Shown in pieces: positions 44,244 to 53,507 of a stretch of DNA of 64,000 nt; within the stretch, counting starts at the first letter, position 1; every line of letters begins with the position of its first letter. Where the stretch lies: assembly GCF_963677195.1 (NCBI RefSeq), contig NZ_OY781918.1:1724923-1788922 (forward strand). The letters run 5' to 3'. The notes beneath the pieces are model-generated. The model saw nothing but the letters and a program-made list of their open reading frames with translations. It had not been told where the DNA came from and ran no database searches. Position numbers and translations under genes: made by a program. The DNA is from an uncultured Marinifilum sp. (GTDB lineage: Bacteria; Bacteroidota; Bacteroidia; Bacteroidales; Marinifilaceae).

Positions 44244-44274
44244 TTAAAAACGCCTTACAGGAAGACGTTTTTAA
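44244..44274. terminator. Bidirectional terminator between convergent genes
   Basis: TTAAAAACG (44244-44252) pairs with CGTTTTTAA (44266-44274). It lies between the DUF3089 gene and the acyl-CoA dehydrogenase gene, which face each other, and has A and T runs on both sides. Confidence 0.8.
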
Positions 44275-44288
44275 TTTTAAATTAATTT

Positions 44289-46073
44289 CTAAAAGCAATA
44301 TTTATTTTCTGCGATTAACTTTTTGGCAACTAAACGGCGTTCCTCTTTAGAGTTAAGACCGCTATGTTTTGTAAAGCGTTTCAAGCCTAATAGCATCATA
44401 CGCAATTCGTCGCCCGAAGAAATGCTGTTGGCTGCATCTTTGGCATTTTTATGAATGCGATCGGCTGCATCGTAAAAGAATACTTTGCACATAGAAATTT
44501 GTTCTTTACAAGCCTCTTCACCTTTGCTTTCTACTAATTTTTTAAGACGAAGTAGTAGCGATTCTGCCTGATAACAGTCAATAATAATATCAGAAATATT
44601 CATTAGAATTTCTTGTTCATTACTTAGCTTTTGCATGAATTTTTGAGCAGCAGCTCCAGCACATAGGAGTGCACATTTTTTAAAGCCTTCCACTAGCTTT
44701 GTTTCTGTAGCCAACAGGCTTGTATCTTCTTCGCCAAAATCGGGAATGGACATTAATTCTTTAATTACGTTTTGCGAAGCACTTAAAAGTGGCAGTTCAT
44801 TTTTAAACGCTTTTTTAAGAAGGAAATCGACTATTAACATTCGATTAATTTCGTTTGTCCCTTCAAATATTCGGTTTATACGAGCATCGCGATAAGCACG
44901 TTCCATAGGGGCTTCGGCAGAGTAGCCCATTCCTCCGTAAATTTGTACGCCTTCGTCAACCACGAAATCTAAAGTTTCGGAAGCAGCAACTTTAAGTATT
45001 GCAGCTTCGGCTGCGAATTCTTTTTGTGCTGTAATCATTGCTTTTTCTTTTGGCATACCTTCTTCCATTAAATGTAGCATGCTGTTCTGAATGTCGTTAC
45101 TACAGCGATAAATTGCCGATTCGATAGCATAGGTTCGAACCGATTGTTCGGCTAATTTGTATTGAATGGCACCAAAATTGGAAATTTCTGTTCCGAATTG
45201 TATGCGTTCATTTGCATAAGTAATTGAGTTGCTAATTATTTTTTTTCCTGCACCTAAAACTGCTGCGGCAAGTTTTATTCTTCCGTTATTAAGAATATTA
45301 AGAGCAATTTTAAAACCATCTCCACGTTCTCCCAGCAAATTTTCAACCGGAATTATACAATTCTCAAAAAACATCATACATGTCGATGAACCTTTAATGC
45401 CCAGTTTCTTTTCCTCTTGTCCCAGACTAATTCCAGGGAAATTTTTATCAACAATAAAAGCGCTTAGGTTTTTGTCGTCATCTATTTTGGCAAAAACGGT
45501 GTAGATATCAGCAAAACCACCATTGGTAATCCACATTTTTTGCCCGTTTAAAATGTAATGCGAAGCATCTTCGGAAAGTTTTGCTTTACTTTTTCCCGAA
45601 TTGGCATCCGATCCCGATCCGGGCTCAGTTAAACAATATGCTCCTTTAAATTCTCCGCTTGCCAGCTGAGGTAAATATTTTTCTTTTTGCTGCTTGGTGC
45701 CGTAGTATAAAATAGGAAGAGTGCCAATACCAACATGAGCGGCGTAAGCAACTGCAAACGAGCTGTAGGTGCCCATTATTTCTGTACTTAGCATCGAAGT
45801 ATTCATATCTTGTCCAAATCCGCCATATTCTTCGGGTATAGAAATTCCCAGCAAGCCTAAATCTCCTGCTTTAGTCATTAAAGATATCATTAGATTTTCT
45901 TCCTGATTATCGATTCTATCCTGCATAGGAAATATTTCTTTTTCCTGAAAATCGCGGCAAGTATCCATAATCATTTTTTGTTCTTCCGAAATTTCTTCGG
46001 GTATAAAAATATCCTGAGGTATTGTTTCTTTAACTAAAAATTGTCCGCCTTTTACTGTTTTAATTTTTTCCAT
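44289..46073 (-). CDS. Acyl-CoA dehydrogenase
   Basis: FAD enzyme of the first beta-oxidation step, 594 residues. AYCLTEPGSGSDANSGKSKA and YILNGQKMWITNGGFAD are the FAD/acyl-CoA signatures. GYSAEAPMERAYRDARINRI precedes FEGTNEINRM, whose Glu is the usual catalytic base. It is longer than the standard 380 residues by a C-terminal helical domain of about 180 residues, as in very-long-chain-type bacterial enzymes. It is the last gene of the fad operon, 87 bp after the thiolase. Confidence 0.93.
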   Translation of the reverse strand: MEKIKTVKGGQFLVKETIPQDIFIPEEISEEQKMIMDTCRDFQEKEIFPMQDRIDNQEENLMISLMTKAGDLGLLGISIPEEYGGFGQDMNTSMLSTEIMGTYSSFAVAYAAHVGIGTLPILYYGTKQQKEKYLPQLASGEFKGAYCLTEPGSGSDANSGKSKAKLSEDASHYILNGQKMWITNGGFADIYTVFAKIDDDKNLSAFIVDKNFPGISLGQEEKKLGIKGSSTCMMFFENCIIPVENLLGERGDGFKIALNILNNGRIKLAAAVLGAGKKIISNSITYANERIQFGTEISNFGAIQYKLAEQSVRTYAIESAIYRCSNDIQNSMLHLMEEGMPKEKAMITAQKEFAAEAAILKVAASETLDFVVDEGVQIYGGMGYSAEAPMERAYRDARINRIFEGTNEINRMLIVDFLLKKAFKNELPLLSASQNVIKELMSIPDFGEEDTSLLATETKLVEGFKKCALLCAGAAAQKFMQKLSNEQEILMNISDIIIDCYQAESLLLRLKKLVESKGEEACKEQISMCKVFFYDAADRIHKNAKDAANSISSGDELRMMLLGLKRFTKHSGLNSKEERRLVAKKLIAENKYCF

Positions 46074-46160
46074 GTTTTATTAATTAATAATTATCATTTT
46101 TTTTACAGTAATTCTCTTTGTTATTGAGATGTCCGAAGAGCAGAGGTTTGTTTATAAATT

Positions 46161-47336
46161 TTATAAAATTTCGAATATTCCGGCAGCTCCCTGTCCCGAT
46201 CCTACACACATGGTAACCATGCCATATTTTTGCTTTCTTTTTTTCATTTCGTGTAAGAGTTGAACCGAAAGTTTTGTTCCTGTGCATCCTAAAGGGTGTC
46301 CTAGTGCAATGGCTCCCCCATTTAAATTGGTAATATCGGGGTTTAGGTCTAGTTCTCTCATTACCGATAGGGCTTGAACAGCAAATGCTTCATTTAACTC
46401 AATCTGTTCAATTTGCTTCATTTTTAATCCCGATTGTTTCAATACTTTAGGAACAGCATCTATAGGTCCTATACCCATGTGCTTGGGTTCTACACCAACA
46501 ACCGAATAGGAAACAAATCGAGCAATTGGCTCTATGTTTAATTGTTTTAGCATTTTTTCGGATACTACCAACACAAATGCCGCACCATCGGAGGTTTGAG
46601 ATGAGTTTCCAGCCGTTACGGTTCCGTATTGATCAAATACGGGTCTTAATTTTGCTAAGCTTTCCATGCAGGTATCTGCTCTCGGGCCTTCGTCGGTATC
46701 AATGCAGTAATCTTTTGTTTCTGCTTTCTCCTGGTTGTTTACAAAAGTTTCTGTTACTGTAATGGGAACAATTTCATCTACAAATCGTTTTGCAGCTATT
46801 GCTTTTAATGCTTTTTGGTGGGAGTGAAATGCAAATTCATCCTGATCTTCACGCGAAATACGATATTTTTTTTGCAGAGCTTCGGCTGTTATACCCATGT
46901 TCCAATACCAGTCGGGATTTGCTTTTGCAACTCCTAAATTTGGCACTAGTCGCCATCCGCCCATTGGCATTAAGGACATCATTTCAACACCACCGGCGAG
47001 AATACAATCTGCCAATCCGGCTTCGATTTTCGATGCCGCAATGGCAATGGTCTCCAATCCCGATGAGCAATATCTATTCACAGTCATGCCAGGTACCCGA
47101 ATATTATCGAGTCCTGTTAAAGCAATCATTCGACCGATGTTAAGGCCCTGTTCAGCTTCGGGAGTTGCATTTCCCACAATTACATCATCAATCATTAAAG
47201 GATCCAGATTTGGTGTTTTTGCCATTATGTGCTGAACTACTTTTGCCGCCATATCATCGGGTCTAATGAGGCGTAATTTTCCTTTTTTTGCTTTGCCAAT
47301 TGCTGTTCTGTATGCGGCTATTATATATGCGTTCAT
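46161..47336 (-). CDS. fadA: Acetyl-CoA C-acyltransferase (thiolase)
   Basis: Final thiolysis step of beta-oxidation, 391 residues. The nucleophilic Cys is in VNRYCSSGLETIAIAA near residue 88. NEAFAVQAL, GGAIALGHPLGCTGTKL and the C-terminal CVGSGQGAAGIFE carry the catalytic His and second Cys. Full length. It lies 41 bp after the bifunctional dehydrogenase/hydratase gene, the usual partner. Confidence 0.95.
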   Translation of the reverse strand: MNAYIIAAYRTAIGKAKKGKLRLIRPDDMAAKVVQHIMAKTPNLDPLMIDDVIVGNATPEAEQGLNIGRMIALTGLDNIRVPGMTVNRYCSSGLETIAIAASKIEAGLADCILAGGVEMMSLMPMGGWRLVPNLGVAKANPDWYWNMGITAEALQKKYRISREDQDEFAFHSHQKALKAIAAKRFVDEIVPITVTETFVNNQEKAETKDYCIDTDEGPRADTCMESLAKLRPVFDQYGTVTAGNSSQTSDGAAFVLVVSEKMLKQLNIEPIARFVSYSVVGVEPKHMGIGPIDAVPKVLKQSGLKMKQIEQIELNEAFAVQALSVMRELDLNPDITNLNGGAIALGHPLGCTGTKLSVQLLHEMKKRKQKYGMVTMCVGSGQGAAGIFEIL

Positions 47337-47377
47337 ATCTTAGTTATCAGTTATTAATTATCAGTAATTTTCGCTTA

Positions 47378-49777
47378 TTAATTTCTTAGAATTTTACCTT
47401 TTTGTAGCAAACTTTGCATTCGTTCCAATGTTTTCTTTTGTTGGCAAAGTTTTACAAAAGCTTTGCGCTCTAAATTCAGTAAATAAGTTTCCGAAACTTG
47501 TGTTGGTTCGCTTAATTCGCCGCCACTTAGAATTTTTCCCAGTTCAATTGATAGGTATTTATCGTATTGGGAGATATAATTACCAACTGCCATTCCGTCG
47601 GCTCCCGAGTAAACTAAACCAAGACCTTCTTTACCTAAAACGGTAATATCTTTGTTAGGAATAGGAGGAGTATAGCCTTTTTCGAGCATTAGTAATGCAG
47701 CTTTTTTAGCATAAGTTAGTTGCTGTTTTCTGCTTACAATTATTTCATCGGTATCCTTTCGGAGATATCCCAGTTCGAAAGCTTCGTAGGCCGATGTAGA
47801 TACTTTGGCTTGTCCTATGCTTAGGAATTTATCGCGAAAGCGGTTGGTACGGATATCGTCCTTTTCCATTTCTTTTGACAAGCGAAGGGCAAATTCTTTG
47901 GTTCCTCCGCCTGCCGGAATTACGCCAACACCCAGCTCTACTAATCCCATATAGGTTTCTGCGTGTGCAATTACCTTATCGGAATGCATACATACTTCGC
48001 AGGCGCCTCCCAATGCCATGTTGTGAGGAGCGGAAATAACCGGAACCGAAGCATATTTTAGTTTTAGCATGGTATTTTGGAAGGTTCGCACTACCATATC
48101 CAGTTCTTCAAATTCCTGCTCAATGGCCAGCATAAATACCAGTCCAATATTTGCTCCTGCCGAGAAATTTTCCCCTTCGTTAGATATAATTAGTGCTTTG
48201 TAATCGTTTTCGGCTAAATCGATAGCTTTATTAATTCCCTGAATTATTTCACTACCAATGGTATTCATTTTGGTATGGAATTCCAGATTAATTACTCCAT
48301 CTCCTAAATCAATAATACTGCTTCCTTCGTTACTCCATATTGTTTGTGTAGAACGAATGTTGTTAAGAATAATTAGTTTCTCGGTTCCAGGAATGGTATT
48401 GTATTGCTTAGTTTTAAGCTCGAAGTATTGTTTTTCTCCTTTGTTAAGCTGATAGAAATGAAAATCGTTTTCGGCCATTTCGTAAATCCAGTCTGCAGCT
48501 TTAAAGCCTAATTTTTCCATTAGTGGGAGAGTGGTTTTAAGACCTAAGGAGTCCCAAATTTCGAAAGGCCCCATTTCCCAAGCAAAGCCTGCGCATATTG
48601 CTTCATCTATTTTATAAATATCATCGGATATTTCAGGAATTCGGTTCGAAATGTATGCAAATAAACCAAAGAATAATTTCTGATAGAATTGATTGACTTT
48701 ACTTTTGCCTTTAAGCAGAATTTTAAATCTGTTATTTAGATGAGGAATAGCTTTAGCTGCATCTAATTCACTAAACTTTACTCTCTGTCTGTCTTGATAT
48801 TCAAAGTTTTTTAAATTTAGATTCATTATTTCGCTTTTGCCATTAACCTTCATTTTTTTGTAAAAGCCTTGTCCGGTTTTAGCTCCCAACCATTTATTTC
48901 CCATCATCTGTTGAATGAATTCAGGTAAGTGGAAAATATCTATGGCTTCATCATTAGGCAATGCTTTCTGCAGATTTTGTGCAACGAAAACTAAAGTATC
49001 TAAACCTACTACATCGCAAGTTCTGAATGTGGCTGATTTAGGTCGACCGATAATTGGTCCTGTTAATTTATCTATTTCTTCAATGGAAAATTCAAATTCT
49101 TCGATTAAATGAAATACCGACATCATAGAATATACTCCGATTCTATTGGCAATAAATGCAGGAGTATCCTTACAGATGACTACTGATTTTCCCAGGAATC
49201 GTTCACCAAAATCAGTAAGAAAATGGATAACTTCCTTACTGGTTTTTGAAGAAGGAATAATCTCCAGTAATTTTAAATAGCGTGGAGGATTAAAAAAGTG
49301 GGTACCACAAAAATTAGATGCAAAGTCATCCGATCTGCCTTGTATTAGCATTTGAATTGGGATACCGGAAGTGTTGCTACTAATAAGAGAGCCGGGTTTC
49401 CTATATTCCTCAATTTTAGTGTAAAGTTCTTGTTTAATTTTCAGATTTTCTACGATTACCTCAACTATCCAGTCGCAACTTGATATTTTATGTAAATCGT
49501 CTTCGAAATTGCCAATTGAAATTCGGTCTTTATATTTTTTAAGATATAAAGGATCTGGTTTTAATTTGGTAGCTTTAACTAATAGTTCGTTAACAATTTT
49601 GTTTCGTATTTTAGGATGATTAGGCGATAAGCTAGCTTTGTGTTCTGTTTCATTTGCTTCTTTTACAGGCATATCCAACAATAGAACTTCTAGTCCGATA
49701 TTTGCAAAATGACATGCAATTTGTGCGCCCATAACTCCTGCGCCTAGAACTGCTACTTGCTTTATTTTTCGAGTCAT
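47378..49777 (-). CDS. 3-hydroxyacyl-CoA dehydrogenase/enoyl-CoA hydratase
   Basis: Bifunctional beta-oxidation enzyme of 799 residues. The N-terminal half is the dehydrogenase: VAVLGAGVMGAQIACHFANI binds NAD, FCGTHFFNPPRYLKLLEIIP is the catalytic His region, and KDTPAFIANRIG leads to the dimer domain. The C-terminal part from about 480 is a crotonase fold with GENFSAGANIGLVF and the oxyanion loop PHNMALGGACEV. The order dehydrogenase-then-hydratase is the reverse of Escherichia coli FadB and matches the FadN-type enzymes of Bacillus and Bacteroidota. Confidence 0.94.
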   Translation of the reverse strand: MTRKIKQVAVLGAGVMGAQIACHFANIGLEVLLLDMPVKEANETEHKASLSPNHPKIRNKIVNELLVKATKLKPDPLYLKKYKDRISIGNFEDDLHKISSCDWIVEVIVENLKIKQELYTKIEEYRKPGSLISSNTSGIPIQMLIQGRSDDFASNFCGTHFFNPPRYLKLLEIIPSSKTSKEVIHFLTDFGERFLGKSVVICKDTPAFIANRIGVYSMMSVFHLIEEFEFSIEEIDKLTGPIIGRPKSATFRTCDVVGLDTLVFVAQNLQKALPNDEAIDIFHLPEFIQQMMGNKWLGAKTGQGFYKKMKVNGKSEIMNLNLKNFEYQDRQRVKFSELDAAKAIPHLNNRFKILLKGKSKVNQFYQKLFFGLFAYISNRIPEISDDIYKIDEAICAGFAWEMGPFEIWDSLGLKTTLPLMEKLGFKAADWIYEMAENDFHFYQLNKGEKQYFELKTKQYNTIPGTEKLIILNNIRSTQTIWSNEGSSIIDLGDGVINLEFHTKMNTIGSEIIQGINKAIDLAENDYKALIISNEGENFSAGANIGLVFMLAIEQEFEELDMVVRTFQNTMLKLKYASVPVISAPHNMALGGACEVCMHSDKVIAHAETYMGLVELGVGVIPAGGGTKEFALRLSKEMEKDDIRTNRFRDKFLSIGQAKVSTSAYEAFELGYLRKDTDEIIVSRKQQLTYAKKAALLMLEKGYTPPIPNKDITVLGKEGLGLVYSGADGMAVGNYISQYDKYLSIELGKILSGGELSEPTQVSETYLLNLERKAFVKLCQQKKTLERMQSLLQKGKILRN

Positions 49778-49818
49778 ATTATTAATTTTAGTGTGTGAAT
49801 TATTAAGTATAATTTGTT

Positions 49819-51603
49819 TTAAAATTTGTCTTCGTAAGAATAAATATCTTGAATAAGGTGTTTGTATTTTTCTTTTATAACTTTTCTTTTAAGCTTTAAT
49901 GTTGGCGATAATTCTTCCGATTCGGGAGTCCAAACATCGGGTACAAATCGGTAGGTTTTAATTTTTTTAGGTCGGTCGAGATGATCGTTTGTTGTTTCAA
50001 TTTCTTTCCAAATTCGCGATTTAATTTGCTTGTTAGTAATTATTTGTTGCGGATTTATAAATTCTATTTTTTTCCTTTTGCAATATTGTTTCAGGAATTC
50101 AAAATCTGGGGAAATCAAGACCGAAGGGAATCTTTTAGATTCTCCTATAACCATTGCCTGATCGATAAAAAGAGATTCTTTTAGTTTGTTTTCGATTACC
50201 TGTGGAGCAATGTAAATGCCACCCGAAGTTTTAAAAATTTCTTTTTTTCGGTCCGTAATTTTTAGGAATCGACCTTCCTCCATGCATCCAATGTCTCCAG
50301 TATGAAACCAGCCATCGGCATCTATAACTTCTTTTGTCATTTCGGGGTTTTTATAATAGCCAAGCATGATATTAGGACCGCGGGCAAGGATTTCTCCATC
50401 GTCGGCAATTTTTACTTCTACACCATCTAAAATTGGTCCAACGGTACCAAATTTAACATTGGGATAAGCATTTTGGTTGGCAGCAATAATGGGAGAGGTT
50501 TCGGTAAGTCCATATCCTTCTTGTACGGGAATTCCGGCAGCCCAAAATAAGCGTTCCAAACGAACCTGAAGAGCAGCACCACCCGAGCATAGAAATTTTA
50601 TGTTTCCGCCCAAGGCTTCCTGCCATTTGCTGAATATAAGTTTACGGGCAATTTTAAGCTTAAATTCGTACCACCAGCCATTTGCCGAATTAAGTTCGTA
50701 TTTTTGTCCCAGTTTAACAGCCCACATAAATAGTAAGCTTTTTACAAATGGCAAACTACTGCCTTTGGCCATAATTTTATCGTAAACTTTTTCGAGTAAA
50801 CGAGGAACTGTAGCAAAGCCATGAGGTTTTAATTCTCTTAAATTATCGCCAATTGTCTCCATACTTTCGGCGTAATAAATGCTAATGCCTTTGTACTGAT
50901 ATTGATAATTAACCATTCGTTCGTAAACATGATTAATGGGAAGAAAACTTAAACATTTGTGCGATGAGTTTAAGCTTAATCGTGCGGCAGATGCTAATAC
51001 ATTGCTAATAAAATTTTGATGAGAAAGCATAACTCCTTTGGGGTTTCCCGTAGTGCCCGAAGTGTAAATAACTGTAAGGATATCCTGTGATTTAATTTTA
51101 TTTTTAATATCGTTTAACTGTTCTTTATATTTATTGCCTAGAGACTTTCCCAAATCGATTAAACGAAGCCATTGAGCTACTGCTTTAACTTTATCGAAAG
51201 AATAAACCTCTATTATTGAAGGATGATGATTAAGAAGAGGTTCTATTTTTGTGTAAAGAAAAGCATCAGAAATGAATATTGCTGTGGGTTCGCAATGACG
51301 AATTATATAGTCGTAGCTTTTTGGACTAATTGTAGGATACAAAGGAACATGAATTACGCCAATTTGTGCTAAGGCCATATCAATAAAATTCCATTCGGGC
51401 CGGTTGTTAGAAATTGTAATTATCCGATCACCTTTTTTTGCGCCTTTATGCAGTAATGCATAACTAATTAAATTTGCATATTCGAGATATTGTTTTGTGG
51501 AATAGGTGATCCATTTCCCATCTTCTTTTTTTGCAAAAGCATCTGTTTTATCCAGAAAATTATCCTTGTAATTATCTAGTAAATCAAAAATGCGTTTTAC
51601 CAT
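49819..51603 (-). CDS. Long-chain acyl-CoA synthetase
   Basis: AMP-forming ligase that activates fatty acids with ATP and CoA, 594 residues. The P-loop VIYTSGTTGNPKGVMLSH lies near 186-204. EGYGLTETSPIIAAN, DGWFHTGDIG and FLKITDRKKEIFKTSGG are the adenylation motifs. The family resembles FAA1/FadD15-type long-chain synthetases. It is the first gene of the four-gene fad operon on the minus strand, with gaps of about 41 bp, so substrate activation and all beta-oxidation steps are encoded together. No regulator gene is adjacent. Confidence 0.93.
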   Translation of the reverse strand: MVKRIFDLLDNYKDNFLDKTDAFAKKEDGKWITYSTKQYLEYANLISYALLHKGAKKGDRIITISNNRPEWNFIDMALAQIGVIHVPLYPTISPKSYDYIIRHCEPTAIFISDAFLYTKIEPLLNHHPSIIEVYSFDKVKAVAQWLRLIDLGKSLGNKYKEQLNDIKNKIKSQDILTVIYTSGTTGNPKGVMLSHQNFISNVLASAARLSLNSSHKCLSFLPINHVYERMVNYQYQYKGISIYYAESMETIGDNLRELKPHGFATVPRLLEKVYDKIMAKGSSLPFVKSLLFMWAVKLGQKYELNSANGWWYEFKLKIARKLIFSKWQEALGGNIKFLCSGGAALQVRLERLFWAAGIPVQEGYGLTETSPIIAANQNAYPNVKFGTVGPILDGVEVKIADDGEILARGPNIMLGYYKNPEMTKEVIDADGWFHTGDIGCMEEGRFLKITDRKKEIFKTSGGIYIAPQVIENKLKESLFIDQAMVIGESKRFPSVLISPDFEFLKQYCKRKKIEFINPQQIITNKQIKSRIWKEIETTNDHLDRPKKIKTYRFVPDVWTPESEELSPTLKLKRKVIKEKYKHLIQDIYSYEDKF

Positions 51604-51841
51604 AATTTTAAATTTATATAGGTAAGTTATGCTTGCACTTTAGTTTTAAGAATTAGCAACTAAAGCGCGTAAAAAAATTATTCTCCTAGATTAGAGATGA
51701 GAGGATTGAGAAGCAATTTGGGTTTTGTGTAAGGTCTTATTGGGGAATAAAATCTAAAAAAAAACTCTTTTTTTAGATTTACATAGAATTTACGAAAATG
51801 AATTCGGAAATAAAAAATTATTGGTAGGATTTTTTTTAAGC

Positions 51842-51872
51842 AAAAAAAAAGGAAGCTTTTAGTAGCTTCCTT
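51842..51872 (-). terminator. fmt terminator
   Basis: On the minus strand AAGGAAGCT (51872-51864) pairs with AGCTTCCTT (51857-51849), followed by a run of T, 8 bp past the fmt stop. Confidence 0.9.
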
Positions 51873-51879
51873 GTAATAA

Positions 51880-52836
51880 TTATAAATGGTAATTGGATAT
51901 TTGTTGAAATCCGCGAAGAAAATCTTCGACTCGCATTCGTTTTTTGCCTGCTTGTTGAAGCATGTTAATAGAAATATACCCCCCTTTAACAGCAACTTTC
52001 AGGTAAGTTTTACCATCGGTGTGCAGGCTGCCAATATTTTCTTTATGAGATACTTTTTCTTTTGTTGTTGCAAATATTTTTAAACCAATTTTTTTGGCTT
52101 CGGAATTAGGAATTAGTTCGGTCCAGGCTGCAGGATAAGGACTTAAACCTCGAATTAAATTATGAATTGTATCAATATCTTTATTCCAGTTAATTTTACA
52201 ATCTTCTTTAAAAATTTTTGGTGCAGATTTTAATGTTTCTGTGCTTAAGTTTTTCTGAGGAACTTGTGAATAATTGCCAGATTCAATTGCTTTTACCGTT
52301 TTCACAACCAATTTTGCACCTATGTTCATTAATTTGTCATGAATAATTTCTGCATTATCATTTTCGCCGATACTGGTTTTTTCCTGAAATAATATATTTC
52401 CTGTGTCTATTTCATGTTGCAGTAAAAAAGTAGAAACACCAGTTTCTTTGTCTCCATTAATAATTGCCCAGTTAATTGGGGCAGCCCCTCGGTATTGTGG
52501 AAGTAGAGATGCATGAAGATTAAGTGTTCCGTATTTTGGCATATTCCAGACCATTTCGGGTAACATTTTAAAGGCTACCACCACTTGTAAATCAGCTTTT
52601 AAATCTCTTAACTCATTTAAAAAGTCTTCATTTCTAAATTTCTCTGGTTGAAGAATTTTTAATCCTTTATCTGCAGCATATTTTTTTACTGCAGCTTCCT
52701 GAATTTTTTGTCCTCTACCTGCTGGTTTATCCGGATTGGTAACAACTCCAACAACATTGCATCCTGCATTTAATAATGCTTCCAAAGGTGCCACTGCAAA
52801 ATCGGGAGTTCCCATATATACAATTCTCAAACTCAT
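51880..52836 (-). CDS. fmt: Methionyl-tRNA formyltransferase
   Basis: Formylates initiator Met-tRNA with 10-formyltetrahydrofolate, needed for translation start. The 318 residues begin LRIVYMGTPDFAVAPLEALL. The catalytic LNLHASLLPQYRGAAPINWA with Asn/His and the loop GDKETGVSTFLL follow, and the C-terminal OB-like domain contains KINWNKDIDTIHNLIRGLSP. Full length. It ends the lptF/G-type, NTF2-like, DUF5522, fmt gene run. Confidence 0.97.
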   Translation of the reverse strand: MSLRIVYMGTPDFAVAPLEALLNAGCNVVGVVTNPDKPAGRGQKIQEAAVKKYAADKGLKILQPEKFRNEDFLNELRDLKADLQVVVAFKMLPEMVWNMPKYGTLNLHASLLPQYRGAAPINWAIINGDKETGVSTFLLQHEIDTGNILFQEKTSIGENDNAEIIHDKLMNIGAKLVVKTVKAIESGNYSQVPQKNLSTETLKSAPKIFKEDCKINWNKDIDTIHNLIRGLSPYPAAWTELIPNSEAKKIGLKIFATTKEKVSHKENIGSLHTDGKTYLKVAVKGGYISINMLQQAGKKRMRVEDFLRGFQQISNYHL

Positions 52837-52868
52837 GTTTTATGCTATTTAATCAAATACTATTAGTA

Positions 52869-53036
52869 TTATTCTTTTAATGTTCTGTTTCCTTTAGTGT
52901 GTTTTGGGAAATACGGACAATGTTTACATCCATTTCCGCAGCAATATCCTCTCTGGCTTAAATACTTTGCAGTAAGTATTCTGTAACCATCGGGGCTCAT
53001 ATAATAATCTATATCCGGTTTTAAATCGTCGAACAT
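52869..53036 (-). CDS. DUF5522 small Cys-rich protein, 55 residues
   Basis: Start ATG at 53034-53036, directly after the stop of the NTF2-like gene; stop at 52869. The sequence opens MFDDLKPDIDYYMSPDGYRI and contains YLSQRGYCCGNGCKHCPY. The CC-x-x-x-C-x-x-CP block is the hallmark of DUF5522 and suggests zinc or iron-sulphur binding. Function unknown. It lies 32 bp upstream of fmt. It is too short for most gene finders' default cut-offs. Confidence 0.85.
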   Translation of the reverse strand: MFDDLKPDIDYYMSPDGYRILTAKYLSQRGYCCGNGCKHCPYFPKHTKGNRTLKE

Positions 53037-53507
53037 TTATTTTTGCTTTATTTGTAAAAATTCTTTCATGCTATCGTTTTTAATGGTAACCGAAAGGTGA
53101 TAGTGCGAGATTTTATATTTTTCTTTTTCTTTCACGATTACTCCGGAACCCCTACAAACTCCCATCCATGTATCTAGTAGCTCATCGAACCAAATGGTAT
53201 TGGTATCCGCAGAACAATAAATTTTACGATCGAAAGGAGTAAAATTCCAGGTAGTTCCTTTATCGAAATATGGTTTACAGAATTGATAGAATTCTTCTTT
53301 GCTCCATCTCTCTGTAGGATCGGTACCTATATAGATAGCATTTTTGCTCATTGCGCTAAAATAGTCTTCTAAATTAGCACTAGCTGCATCTTTATGCCAC
53401 TTGTCTATTAAATTAATAATAATATTTTCTTTCGGGGCTGTATTGTTCTCGCACGATGAGAATAATAAAAATAAACTTGCCAGATATAGTAAAAAATATT
53501 TAGGCAT
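53037..53507 (-). CDS. SnoaL/NTF2-like lipoprotein
   Basis: A 156-residue protein with a lipoprotein-type signal (FLLFSSC, Cys19) and an NTF2-like fold: NLIDKWHKDAASANLEDYFS, YIGTDPTERWSKEEFYQFCK, and the strand pair IWFDELLD and GVIVKEKEKYKISHYHLSVT. This is the SnoaL_3/DUF4440 pattern. The pocket residues do not show which ligand or reaction, if any. Its start overlaps the permease gene by 8 bp and its stop touches the DUF5522 start, so the three are translationally coupled. Confidence 0.8.
   Translation of the reverse strand: MPKYFLLYLASLFLLFSSCENNTAPKENIIINLIDKWHKDAASANLEDYFSAMSKNAIYIGTDPTERWSKEEFYQFCKPYFDKGTTWNFTPFDRKIYCSADTNTIWFDELLDTWMGVCRGSGVIVKEKEKYKISHYHLSVTIKNDSMKEFLQIKQK

Noticed and set aside
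51678..51995. A 105-codon frame over the end of fmt and its terminator.
   Set aside because: It crosses the fmt terminator and overlaps the fmt frame; no sign of coding.
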